Assembly (NCBI GenBank): GCA_020744225.1
Contig: JAGMWG010000017.1
Coordinates: 434,001-498,000 of the forward strand
DNA: 64,000 nucleotides
DNA from: Paraphoma chrysanthemicola
Taxonomy: Eukaryota; Ascomycota; Dothideomycetes; Pleosporales; Phaeosphaeriaceae
Reading direction: 5' to 3'
The position numbers were made by a program, and so were the translations under genes. Positions 32,141-42,934 of this stretch are shown piece by piece. A model generated the notes under the pieces. The model was not told the DNA's origin. It worked only from the letters and a program-made list of their open reading frames with translations, and ran no database searches. Position 1 is the stretch's first letter; each line of letters begins with the position of its first letter.

Positions 32141-33254
32141 GGGGATAGCATGGGGAGGTTTCGACTGAGGGAATATTTCGAGGCTAGGAGGGTAATTTAT
32201 GATTGATGAGTAGGGTATGCTCTAGTGATAATCTCAGGGCTGATTTGGAATCTTTATGCGAAGGGTGAGGATGATGGCCAGCACAGAGTGGCTTGGCTGG
32301 GCTTCGCGTGGCAGATACACGTGATCGATAGTCAACCGTAAGCACTACTAGCGAACGCAATCGAACGTTGATCGTTCTTGAGCATGTTGATGCAAGGGCT
32401 AACCAAAGGTACTGTTGAGGAAGGCCGCATTAAACCCACGCACGCACGTGACAGGCACGCCCCTTCTAAGCCATGTGGCTACTTGTTTTGTCTAGCGATG
32501 TACTCACTTGCATTATCTACTAGGCTAATTGTATAGAGAAGAGGTATTCTTACGTTAGTGTGTGGGTGTGGATGTTGCAGATAAGATGTCCTATTCGAGG
32601 TGTTAACGTGTAGTGCAGCTTCAAGGCAAGGCTGGGTGTCACGCGAGTTGTGGCTTGTGCACGGCAATCGAGATGGCGCCGATACAGGAGTACGGCATCA
32701 GATTCCTGGCAGCAGCACGATGATATCATGCATCGATTAAGCTCATGGCCCCCTGCGACGTTCCACATTCTTTATGCTCCTGCGTGCTCGAGCCTGTAGA
32801 TCCTGATACTGCGACATTGTGACTGCAGTATGAATGAGCATTCGCGCTCGATGAGCAACAACGCAGAACAATTAGACTCAGATCCAAAACTACGAAGCAC
32901 AATGCGGCCCGAATAAAGGCTCCGCGGTCGGCTATTGGCCTAGCAAGCTGGCGTTGGTTGGCCCTCGTTGGTCGTCGCGAATGACGCAGTGGCGCGCTTG
33001 GCGGTCAACACGCGCCCTGAATTGAAGCATGAAACACGTCGACTTGCAAACGCCTATCGCAGCTTGACATCGGCCCTTTGAATAACGTCGCCTCCCCTCC
33101 CTTGCCTCTCATTATCCACCTCTTTGACAGCCTCTCCTACAAATCTTCCCTCCTGCGACCGCCAGCAACAGCGGCTTGAACTTCCCCTCGATGGCAGTGA
33201 ACTTTTAGACACGAAGCGCATACTTCACCATTGCACGATATACAGTCGCCCAAC
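32141..33254. other. intergenic, about 1.1 kb
   Basis: No supported gene. It includes the promoter of the CSC1-type gene; pyrimidine-rich DNA is seen just before 33120. Confidence 0.4.
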
Positions 33255-36200
33255 ATGTCGAACAACGCGACGGCGGGGGCCGCCCAGACCAAAGAGAACC
33301 AGAGCATCGAGAACTTTGCCGCCTCGCTGGCTACGGGTGCGGTGGTTTTTGGTGTTCAGATGGTGGTATTCTTGATTCTCAGCGGCAACTGGAAGATACA
33401 CAAGACCAAGGCGACGACCGAGAAGAGCACAGAACGGCAGGGCCTGTTCCACAAGATCTAGTGCGCTCGTTACTCCCGCAACACTGCTGGCAATCACTGA
33501 CATCCACAGCTACTACAAGACCGCCTTCGTCCCCAAGGCACGGCGCATAGCACCGCCCGTGACCGCATGGGAGTCGTTCAAAAATGTCTTCACCATCAGC
33601 GATCGTGAGCTGATCCGCATCGCTGGCGTCGACGGTTACCTCTTCCTCCAGTACCTGCAGCTCCTGCTCCGCATATTCATACCCATGGCACTGGTCATAC
33701 TGCCCATCCTCCTACCTATCAACCGTGTAGGCGATGTGCCTGGTGTGTCTGGTCTGGACTCGTTCGCCTGGCCCAATGTCAGCATAGCGGCCAAGAACCA
33801 TCGTCTCTGGGCGCATCTGATTTTGGCCGTCCTCGTTGTCATATGGGTCTGCTTCAACTTCTATGCCGCGCTGAGGAGATTCGTACGTCTGAGACAGACG
33901 ATTCTTACAATGCCAGAGCATCGCATGCGAGCCTCGGCGACCACCATTCTGGTGCAAAGTATCCCACGCAAGTGGTTGAATGTCCCTGCACTGGACGCCC
34001 TGTACGACGTGTTCCCAGGCGGTATCAAAGACATCTGGATCAACCGCAACTTTGACGATTTGATGGAGAAAGTCAACAAGAGGACCAAGCTTGCTAGAGC
34101 ACTCGAGGCGGCTGAGACAAATCTCGTCATCAAGTGTACTAAGGAGCACATGAAGATGGAAGAGGCAAAAGCGAAGAAAGCAGGCAATAAACGAAGCAGG
34201 AAGGACCGAAAGCAAGATGAAGCCTCGCATGATGCGCGCATTGCGTCCGAGACTCATGAAGAGGGTGTAGACGCTGGTAACCCTCACGAAATTGAGCAGC
34301 AGTTGCAGCAGGTTCTCCAGGAGCCTGCCTCCATTTCTTCGTCGTCCTCCTCCTCACGATCTACCTCGCCCAACCGCAAGCGAGGTGGTCTCCCCATACC
34401 CTTCGTCGGACAAGGAATTCATGCCGTCGGTGAAGGCTTCCGCGATGTGGGGCAGGGCGTGAATCAGTTCAATAAGAAGCTATTCGGTGGTGTAAAAGGA
34501 GCGTTCGGACGACACGAGCAAGGCAAAGCCCAGGTTGACGGCAGCTATGAGGTGTCAGCTTCCTCGCCGACAGACGACTTTGCGCGCAGAGGCAATAGCA
34601 GTGACACTCACACTCCGCTCGCAGCTGAGAAGTACGAGTCCGAAGGAGCAGCTACTGGTCCCAATTCCCCGGAAGCTGACGAGAAAGGCATCGAGAGCGA
34701 CCCTGAGCAGACTGAGAAAGCTCCCAAGACAACTGGCTTCCACCCATTCCAGAAGTTGAAAGCTTCGTATCTCGGACAAGGCGACTTTGCAAGCCCTCAG
34801 CCGTTTCGCAAGGCAGGTGAGACGCCAATCATGGAGCTCAAGGAGTCTGAACGGGAAAAGATCAAGTACGACATCGTGGGGCTATACAACGAGGCCTCCG
34901 CCGAGGACGATGAGAATGCGATGTGGCGGCTTTATATCAAGCCCAAGGACCGCGAGACTATGCGTATCCCTCTGTTCAACAAGTCCTGGTGGCCGTCGCT
35001 TCCCCTGATCGGCAAGAAGGTGGACACCATTTACTACTGCCGAAGGGAGGTGGCTCGCCTCAATGCTGAGATCGCCGATGACCAAGCACACCCAGAGCGC
35101 TTCCCTCTAATGAACTCAGCCTTCATCCAGTTCAATCATCAAGTTGCTGCTCACATGGCTTGTCAATCGGTCAGCCACCACATTCCCAGGCAGATGACAC
35201 CTCGCACCGTGGAGGTGAATCCCAACTATGTGCTCTGGGACAATCTCAGTATGAAGTGGTGGGAACGTTACCTCCGCATGACTTCTGTGGTTGTTATCAT
35301 TATTGCCCTCGTCATCTTCTGGGGTATTCCCGTCTCGTTTACTGGTGCTTTGTCTCAAATTAGCACATTGACTCAGAAACTTCCTTGGCTCGCATGGATC
35401 GAAAAGCTCCCAGAGTGGCTCATCAGTTTCGTCCAGGGTGTGTTGCCTCCAGTATTTTTGGCCATTCTCTTCGCCGTACTGCCCATCGTGCTGCGCTTCT
35501 TAGCTGGTATGACCGGAACCACAACGGCCGGAGAACGGGAGCTTCTTGTCCAGAATTTCTACTTCGCGTTCGTCTTCGTCCAGTTGTTCTTGGTCGTATC
35601 CATTTCCACGGGCTTGACAACAGCCGTCCAAGGGCTCATCGACAACCCCATCAGTGCACCGAGTCTGTTGGCTCAAAATCTCCCAAAGGCCGCCAACTAC
35701 TTCTTCTCTTACATGATTTTGCAAGCGCTCAGTATCAGTTCCGGAACGCTTCTACAAATCGGAGCGGTCGTTGTCATCGTTCTCTTCCGCTTCCTGGACA
35801 CAACACCACGCGAGAAGGTATCTAGGGTTCTTACTCGGCCTGGTATCAACTGGGGTACCATGATTCCTGTGTACACCAACTTTGGTGCTATTGGTAAATA
35901 TCCTCTAATCATGCCATAAGAGATGTACTAACAGTCATAGGAATCATTTACTCAGTTGTGTCTCCACTGATCTTGATCATGATGTTGATCACATTCTCCC
36001 TCTTCTGGTTCACCTATCGATACCAGATGATCTACGTCAGCTACGCAAAGGCGGAAACCAACGGCTTGATCTTCCCCAAGGCAGTGAATCAGCTTTTCAC
36101 CGGGCTCTACTTTCTTCAACTGTGCCTCATCGGTCTTTTCTTCCTACAGGACGATAAGTCGTGTGTCCCTCATGCGATCATCATGATCGTGACTCTCGGC

Positions 36201-37007
36201 TTCACAGTCTTGTATCAGATCGTTCTCAACAGAGCCTTCGGTCCGCTCTTCACCTACCTGCCGATCACCTTTGAGGATGAGGCCGTTGAGCGCGATGAGG
36301 AATTTCAACGTGCCCAGGCTGCTCGCTGGGAGAATGAGCACGCAGAACACCAGTCGCTCACCGCCGAAGATGCCAAGACGACAGCAGAAGAGCGTGAGCT
36401 CGCTCATCTGGAAGAGCAAAACCGCCTTGACGCACGCAACTACGGCGCTTCGTCTGAAGGTCCGGGCACATACGAGCTGAAAACCCTGGATAGCAACCAG
36501 TCTGGCAAGGATCTCACAGCATCACCCGATCGTGCTCGGCGAAATTCCAACTGGGCTGACCGCCGCAAGAGCTCCAACTCACGTTCAAGGTCGCGTTCGC
36601 ATGTGGCTAAGAAGCACAAGCGCAAGGCGCCCATGGACGCTCTCGCCGACACGCTCAAGCACGGTCTGGACGACATTGCTCGCCCTGTTCGCGATCTCGA
36701 GAATCAAGTCCTCCCTTCGGCGAATCTCTTCGACGACATTGATGACGAGCTGGCCGATCTGGACCCTGATGCTCGCCAGAAGTTGATTAAGAGAAGTTTC
36801 CAGCATCCCGCTTCGCGTGCCATTCAACCAGCTATTTGGATCCCGCATGACGAGCTCGGTGTCGCGAAGGACGAAATCGCGCGGACCAGTGCGTTCACCA
36901 ACAGAGTATGGATTACGAGCGTGAATGCGAGACTGGATGCGAGGGGCAATGTCATGTATCGTGGATTGCCGCCGGATCGAGATCCGTTTGAGAACATTGA
37001 GGTGTAA
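33255..37007 (+). CDS. CSC1/OSCA/TMEM63-type cation channel
   Basis: Exons 33255-33460, 33510-35893 and 35941-37007 (introns 49 and 47 nt, the second with a TACTAAC branch site) give 1218 aa. The family forms osmosensitive or mechanosensitive calcium-permeable channels in the plasma membrane or ER. Transmembrane segments: one N-terminal (LATGAVVFGVQMVVFLILSG), two around residues 95-200, then a long cytoplasmic loop, then a C-terminal block of about seven (WWERYLRMTSVVVIIIALVI; VLPPVFLAILFAVLPIVLRF; NFYFAFVFVQLFLVVSISTG; LVSPLILIMMLITFSLFWFT-type segments in exon 3). The DUF221 signature AFIQFNHQVAAHMACQS is present in the loop. Compared with typical members the cytoplasmic loop carries about 230 extra residues, Ser-rich and charged (near residues 270-500). 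The C-terminal tail is also long and includes an RS-rich patch. Confidence 0.85.
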
Positions 37008-37474
37008 AGGAAGAAGATCCAGCGGAGTGTTGAGGATGAGGCATTTCTTAGTTATCATTATCACTTTTGATGCATAGCGTAGCGAAGTGGTTTGCATGGT
37101 ACACACGACAGCATAGCTTTCTTCAGTATGGAGATGGGAGAATGGTGGAAGATACCCTATTGAATACATTATTATATCCTGAAGCATGTCGCATTATCGT
37201 GATCAATCGTCTGACCATATTCGACGAATTCCTCACCAACATTAGTCCCCCACGATCGTTATGGCACCTTCGCAAGGCCCAGCAAGTGGGCCAAGCGGGT
37301 CGGCCCGCTAAACAAACGTCACCACTTTCCCCGGCCGAACAACCTCAACGTCAATCGCACCACGACCAATGACCACTCCAAGCCAACGCACCGGAAAGGA
37401 ACAACAATCCCAACCATAGCCTCACCCAAACTATCCCCTTCGCCAATTAATCCGCCACACTCCCAAACCCCACC
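37008..37474. other. intergenic, about 470 bp
   Basis: No gene; a pyrimidine- and CA-rich promoter stretch precedes the ATG at 37475. Confidence 0.4.
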
Positions 37475-38344
37475 ATGCTCCGCGAGACCTCCTCATCCGT
37501 CGACATCCTCATCCTCGGCGCCGGCTGGACATCCACCTTCCTGATCCCCCTTCTCAACCAGCTCAACACCACCTACGCCGCAACAACCACCACCGGCCGC
37601 GACGCCACCATCCCATTCAAATTCGACCCTGAATCCGGCGACGCGTCGCCCTACAAACGCCTCCCCGCCGCAAAAACCGTGCTAATTACATTCCCACTAA
37701 AGGGCCACGGACAAAGTAAAACCCTCGTCGGCTTATACCGCAGCATCCACGGCGCGCATAATCACTGGATCCAACTCGGAAGTACCGGAATCTTCAACAA
37801 ACTACCTCATGATTGGTCAACCGATTCCTCTCCCTACGATACATCTGATCCGCGTGCTGTCGCAGAAGACGAACTCCTCGGCCTGCACGGCACGGTCCTG
37901 GATCTATCCGGTCTGTACGGCGGCACGCGCGTGCCTAGGACGTGGTTGCCGAGACTCGCGAAAAGTAAGGCTGATGTCAAAGCAAGGGGAGCTGTGCATT
38001 TCGTGCATGGCGAGGATGTAGCACGTGCCATTGTCGCGAGTCATGAGAAGCCGAGTCCGGGGAAGAGATGGATTGTTGCGGATTTGAGGGTGTATGATTG
38101 GTGGGATTTGATTTTGAGTTTTAGTGCGCTGGCCGAGGGGGTGGGTAGTGAGGGTAAGGATAAGGAGGAAGAGGTTAAGGATAGGGAAATGCGATTGGAA
38201 TTTGCGACGTGGGTGGGCGAATTGATGCTTGAAGAAGGTGTAAGAGCGTTGCCGAGGGAGATGAGTGTGTTGGGGAGGAAGTTGGATTCGAGGGGGTTTT
38301 GGGAGTTTCACGGATTGTGGCCGAGACATGCGCGGTTGGGGTGA
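37475..38344 (+). CDS. NAD(P)-binding Rossmann-fold protein, epimerase-like
   Basis: Single exon, 289 aa. An N-terminal dinucleotide-binding motif VDILILGAGWTSTFLIPLL (GxGxxS variant) is followed by a strand-helix pattern, the LGSTGIF motif, and the DLSGLYGGTRVPRTWLPRLA segment with a YGG in place of the YxxxK of classical short-chain dehydrogenases. HFVHGEDVARAIVASHEKPS is a typical extended-SDR/YeeZ-like motif. The substrate is unknown. A Glu/Lys-rich insert (about residues 225-245) is likely a surface loop. Cytosolic location is inferred from absence of targeting signals. Confidence 0.75.
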   Translation: MLRETSSSVDILILGAGWTSTFLIPLLNQLNTTYAATTTTGRDATIPFKFDPESGDASPYKRLPAAKTVLITFPLKGHGQSKTLVGLYRSIHGAHNHWIQLGSTGIFNKLPHDWSTDSSPYDTSDPRAVAEDELLGLHGTVLDLSGLYGGTRVPRTWLPRLAKSKADVKARGAVHFVHGEDVARAIVASHEKPSPGKRWIVADLRVYDWWDLILSFSALAEGVGSEGKDKEEEVKDREMRLEFATWVGELMLEEGVRALPREMSVLGRKLDSRGFWEFHGLWPRHARLG

Positions 38345-38680
38345 AGGAAGAATGTGGTTAGAGGTGGAAGTGTGGAAACCAAAAGTTCATAGGCGATGCA
38401 AATTGAGTGCTGCTGCTGACGATGTCAGCGTTCGTGTCATACAGAATCATATTTGAGACGCAATTATGCATGTTGTTTTCTTGGTTCAAGATGTCAATCA
38501 TGATTAACTCCAGTACGTTTTCCATTTTTTCTAGCTGTAGTTATCTGGTTATTTCCAGATGAAATCATAATACCGCCTCGTTACCGTATCTTGCATATCA
38601 AGAAAACACTTCAGTGTTCATACCTCACAGTCCAGATACTGATTCTCGGCATGTTTCACCTAGGCCACCATATTCCGTAC
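38345..38680. other. convergent 3' region
   Basis: About 340 bp between two converging genes; probably both 3' UTRs. Confidence 0.4.
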
Positions 38681-40510
38681 TCAAGCGTCAACAACAGACC
38701 AATCGCTGTCAACTTCTGTCGTCATTGCAGTTATACCGCCAGCAAGGTCAACGAAGCCTTCATCCTCACTATTGAGATCGCTGACCGACTCGACGTAGGC
38801 ATGTTGCTGGCAATTACGACGTAAGAAATCCAGCTCCTCACGGAACTCCTCTTGCATCATCAAAGTTTCGAGCGGGATTTGCGGGGTTGAAGAAGAGGAC
38901 ATGGCGGGATTAATTGTAGTCGACGTTTCGACCTTCTGTCGCGGCTGTCGTCCCATGGTGAGTTCCTGGTCCTGGGAATACGCCTTATCGAGGACCTGCA
39001 CGGGGACAGGCTGTGCGATATCCTCCTTGTCCGAGGATGTTGCAAGGACGTACAGGTCCTTGATCGTCTTCCCCATGTTGAAGACATTCTCGCCGTACTC
39101 GAATTGTTTGGCAGGGAAGAACATGCTCACTAGCATCGTGAAGCCAGTCATCCAGAACCCGATACCAAAGAACATGTCCCCGGTGCGACCACGGCTTTTC
39201 CTGCGTTGCTCTAAAAAGCAAACGATCATGGCCCCCAGCTGGATAGCGATAGACGTGACGGTATACTTCTCTTCTCTGGTAAGATGGAACAATGAGCGCT
39301 TGACGGTAGAGTGCGTGTTCATGGCTTGCGAGTGGCGAGATGGCGCCGTCATGAACAGGTAGATGTTCAAGATCGAATGTGCGAGTAAGCACAGAAGCTC
39401 GAAAGGTACAAAGATGAGAACAATTGACGTCATCAGATGCTGGAAAGCGTCGAGCTTATCGCAGAATTGCCCTAGCTCTTGTACTTGGCGTATCGACTTC
39501 TCCATAATTTCGTTTGAGACTGTGACTTTGTCTGGAAGCTGATCGTAGATAGGACGGCAGAGGGAGGAGCCATCGCAATCGAGGGCGAAGCCAAATGGCA
39601 TCTTTGCGCCCAAGTGTCGTGGCACGGGTTCAAGATCATAGTCCTCGCTATCAGATTGGTAGTCCACTGGCTCAGGGTAGATGGCGAGCAGACGATTGTG
39701 CACTTTATCCACCCAGCGTGTCCAGGTGTACAGAACCATATGGCACATCTTGGTCGCGATTAGACGAGCCCGATACGTGCCAAGTGCCCACCGTGTCAAG
39801 ATGACCTGTTGCGGCGTGGACACCGGCGAAGTGGCTTGCGGAGTGTACAAGAGGCGTGCACAGTTGTCCACCGCCCACTCGATGGTTGGTACACGGATCT
39901 CAGAATACTGGAATCCGAGGCCGAAAAATTGCTCGTTTGCCACGTCGAGTGAGCGGGCCAGGCAGTCCTCATATGTCTCCATGGAGCGGCTGCTCAGCTG
40001 CGTGGAGAGCAGCTTGTCGAGACGAGTGTAGAGCATTTGCTCGCGGTACTTCATATTACCGAGAGCCCGCAACTCGACCTGTGCGTCGTGAAGTCGTGGC
40101 GAGAGGTAGTGAGACAGATTCTGTGTGCCGAGACTCAGGATCGCAAACACCGTGATAACATATGCGAGGCTTGCTATGAACATGAGCACATGCGATCGCG
40201 CGCGCTTCGTCTTGGTGTGAATAACATTGCGTCTTTCGGCGGTGGTAGATGTAGGAGTCGCGTGCTGCTCGAGTGCTGGATCGTGGCTGGCGACAGCTTG
40301 CTGGGAGCTGCCGATGATAGTTGTGTCCTTGAGCTCCATAAGGACTTCGCCTGAGTTGTCCTCCATGGCGTCTAAAAAGCGGTGGTTTTTCTCAAGAGAG
40401 TTGTGAGGGTTGGAAATAGGGCGACCGACTTGCACTGTTGCGCTCTCGAAAGGTTGACGGTTGAGTTGAGAAGTGCTTTGTCCGGGATAGCGGGAAGATA
40501 GAGTGAGCAT
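38681..40510 (-). CDS. polytopic membrane protein, 609 aa
   Basis: Single-exon gene from the ATG at 40510. Hydrophobic segments: one after the basic stretch TKTKRARSHVLMFIASLAYV (residues about 105-130), then a long luminal or external region with paired Cys, then at least four in the C-terminal half (LMTSIVLIFVPFELLCLLAH, ILNIYLFMTA, YTVTSIAIQLGAMIVCFLEQ, FFGIGFWMTGFTMLVSMFF). The ends are acidic or Ser/Thr-rich and likely cytoplasmic. I do not recognise the family; the pattern resembles other uncharacterised fungal membrane proteins. Confidence 0.7.
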   Translation of the reverse strand: MLTLSSRYPGQSTSQLNRQPFESATVQVGRPISNPHNSLEKNHRFLDAMEDNSGEVLMELKDTTIIGSSQQAVASHDPALEQHATPTSTTAERRNVIHTKTKRARSHVLMFIASLAYVITVFAILSLGTQNLSHYLSPRLHDAQVELRALGNMKYREQMLYTRLDKLLSTQLSSRSMETYEDCLARSLDVANEQFFGLGFQYSEIRVPTIEWAVDNCARLLYTPQATSPVSTPQQVILTRWALGTYRARLIATKMCHMVLYTWTRWVDKVHNRLLAIYPEPVDYQSDSEDYDLEPVPRHLGAKMPFGFALDCDGSSLCRPIYDQLPDKVTVSNEIMEKSIRQVQELGQFCDKLDAFQHLMTSIVLIFVPFELLCLLAHSILNIYLFMTAPSRHSQAMNTHSTVKRSLFHLTREEKYTVTSIAIQLGAMIVCFLEQRRKSRGRTGDMFFGIGFWMTGFTMLVSMFFPAKQFEYGENVFNMGKTIKDLYVLATSSDKEDIAQPVPVQVLDKAYSQDQELTMGRQPRQKVETSTTINPAMSSSSTPQIPLETLMMQEEFREELDFLRRNCQQHAYVESVSDLNSEDEGFVDLAGGITAMTTEVDSDWSVVDA

Positions 40511-40990
40511 TTAATAGTCGAGTGCACACACTGTTCCAGTCAGGAACGCGCCGTGGTTAGGTCGAGGCAGCAAGGCACTTGAGAGGTCGTTCACTGGTCA
40601 GTGGTGCCTGGGTAACACTCGCGGCAGGCGGAGCCCCGCAAATTCGTTTGTACCTTGGTTTCACTGTTTGGGACGGACGATGCTCTGCGCGCGGCAAGGC
40701 GATGTTGGTGCACTAGTCAAGCGCCATCCGTGGATGTGCTGCGTCTTGGACTTAGAGGCAGATGGCAGCCTAGCCTCATCGCGCTTCCCAATTCGAGTGA
40801 GTGCGCTGAGACCTGCTACGTGCTCCACATTGGTCGTTGGCTGTTCATTGTTTCATCTTTTCTGCGATGTCTTCGCCGCATATTGTGGAGTCGCTGCATT
40901 CGGGGGTTCTGATGAGCGGTTCAATTGTGGGCAACCAGTGGTTGAGAGCGGGGTTTTGCAGCGTCCGAGGACGGGCGACCGAAGTTCATT
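40511..40990. other. intergenic, about 480 bp
   Basis: Upstream of the membrane-protein gene and downstream of NTH1; no gene supported. Confidence 0.4.
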
Positions 40991-42295
40991 CTACCTGCGT
41001 CCTCTATGTGGCGTCTGACTGCTAGGCAATTTGCCAATGTCTTCAATATCAGCCATTGCTAGTGAGACCTCCTCAGCTTTTACTTCACCAACCTTCGCGA
41101 CCGCCACTTCTTGCTTCACCACTGTCTCGCTGACGGGACCCTCAATCTTTACTACGGCTTCTTCCTTCTTGACCTTGGTCTTCTTCGACACCACGGCGGA
41201 GGGACAGAGGTCCCTATCCGCTAGCTTGCAGTCGCCGCACTTCCTGCCCACTGGCAGACATATTGTCTGCCCATGCCCAACAAGAAGGTTGTTAATATCA
41301 TGCCACTTATCTTTCGGCAGCCATGACTCGAGTGCCGCCCGCGTCTGCTCTGGCTGTTGTGTCTTGTGCCAACCCCACAGATTGGTGATACGGTGTACAT
41401 GCACGTCGACACCTATGCCCTCATCGCGACCCCATGCTGCGCTCATTGTGAGATATGCCATCTTTGGGCCTACACCTGGCAGAGACACGAGTCCTTCGAT
41501 GCTGTCTGGTATGTCCCCATTCCACTTGTCTCGTAGCAGCTCGGCCGTTTGCTTGATGTACTTTGTTTTCAGGTTATGGAAGCCGACTTTGTTGATGAAG
41601 CCGTTCAGCGTGGTAGGCTCGAGCGCCAGAACAGATTCGAGATTAAAGCCCTGAGCGCAGTCAGTCAAGTGTTTTCACAGTGATATTGGCGCGCATACTC
41701 CCGGCATATTCTCTTGCATCCCTCGCATTGCCACTGCGGTCACTGTGTCCTTTGTCTGACTGCTCAACATCAGCGCAACCAGCGTCTGAAACCTCTGATC
41801 GCGTGGCGAGCGGTTCCTGTCCGCCAAACTCTCACAACCCATTGTGTCCACCGGCGCCACGTTCTCGTTGCGCATCTCCCTGGTCAAAGCGTATATCTCC
41901 TCCCAGTTCGACGGCGGCTCGATCTTGACGCTGCCATCTTGTGCCTTGACCTTCTTCGCTGGTCCGCGCCGCGCTTTCCTCGGCTTGCTCTCTTTCTTGG
42001 GCGATGCTATTGTTGTAATCGAGACCTCCTTGCTCTCGTGCTTGACCACGACGGGCGGGTTTCGCGCTCCTTTCCTCCTCTTAGCAGGTCGATCATCGCC
42101 ATCCGAGCTTGAGTCTGCAGGTGAGCTCAATTCAGAATCCTCCGCTTCGTTCTCGCCTCCACTCGTGCTCTCTGTCTTTGCTGCCGCGCTTCGTGTCGTG
42201 AGATTTGCTGCAGATCGGGTCTGACGTAGCGTGCGTTGTGTGCGACTCGCAGCCAGGATGCGAGAAGTGTCACGCGAGATCCGTGAGGTTCGCAT
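40991..42295 (-). CDS. nth1: endonuclease III homologue (bifunctional DNA glycosylase/AP lyase)
   Basis: Base-excision repair enzyme for oxidised pyrimidines. Exons 42295-41699 and 41650-40991 join in phase across a 48-nt intron to 418 aa. The N-terminus (MRTSRISRDTSRILAASRTQ) is Arg/Ser-rich without acids, like a mitochondrial presequence; the frame is open upstream to an earlier ATG at 42499. A basic disordered region with KRRK and KKVK patches suits nuclear import. The catalytic core holds the helix-hairpin-helix LPGVGPKMAYL with Lys262 as Schiff-base nucleophile and Asp281 in GVDVHVHR. The Fe-S cluster motif CLPVGRKCGDCKLADRDLC has spacing C-X6-C-X2-C-X7-C. A Lys/Glu/Val-rich tail follows. 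Confidence 0.9.
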
Positions 42296-42934
42296 CGCGT
42301 GATTTCGTGTATAGGCTCTCGAATGGACTACAGCCTTTCGTTGGCAGCGACGCGAATAGGAGATGTCGATGACGTGCGACTGTAATGGCTGGCCTGCGGT
42401 TCGTCCAATCCTCGTGGCCAATGGAACGCGGCCGGCGCGAAACGCGGTGTCACATGACGACCAGATCGCGAATATCTTCACCTGCTGCGTGTGCTTCAAA
42501 TAAGAAGTCTAGACAGTCTCCAGATACGAAGCCTGCGTTCAAGTGGTGACATTAATATGGATCGAGATCGGTGGCAGGTGCGCTTGTTTGACTGCGACTG
42601 TTGCAAAGCATCTGGACAGTCATCGCCAAACTCAGCGAGGAAAGATTGCTTTAGATAGCTATCGTTTTGACATATGAAATGAGGTATCGATAGAAAACGC
42701 CGGAGTAGAGTGCCTCTGTGTCGTTGCTTGGATGGCAGAGCGCCTGCGAGCGGAGAACAAAGATGGTGTGGCGTCATCCGGATCCGTCACATGCCTCAAG
42801 CTGCATCGTCTAGTATGGCCAGTCACCTTGCGTCTGATATCAACAAAGCTGGAAACCAGCTTGACAGGCATTGAATAAGACAAAGTTTTAAGGGTGAAAG
42901 TTTGTTCCTGCAACTGTGCTACATACGCCTTATC
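42296..42934. other. divergent promoter region
   Basis: About 640 bp between NTH1 (minus) and the F-box-like gene (plus); an NTH1 N-terminal extension to 42499 is possible. Nothing else seen. Confidence 0.4.
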
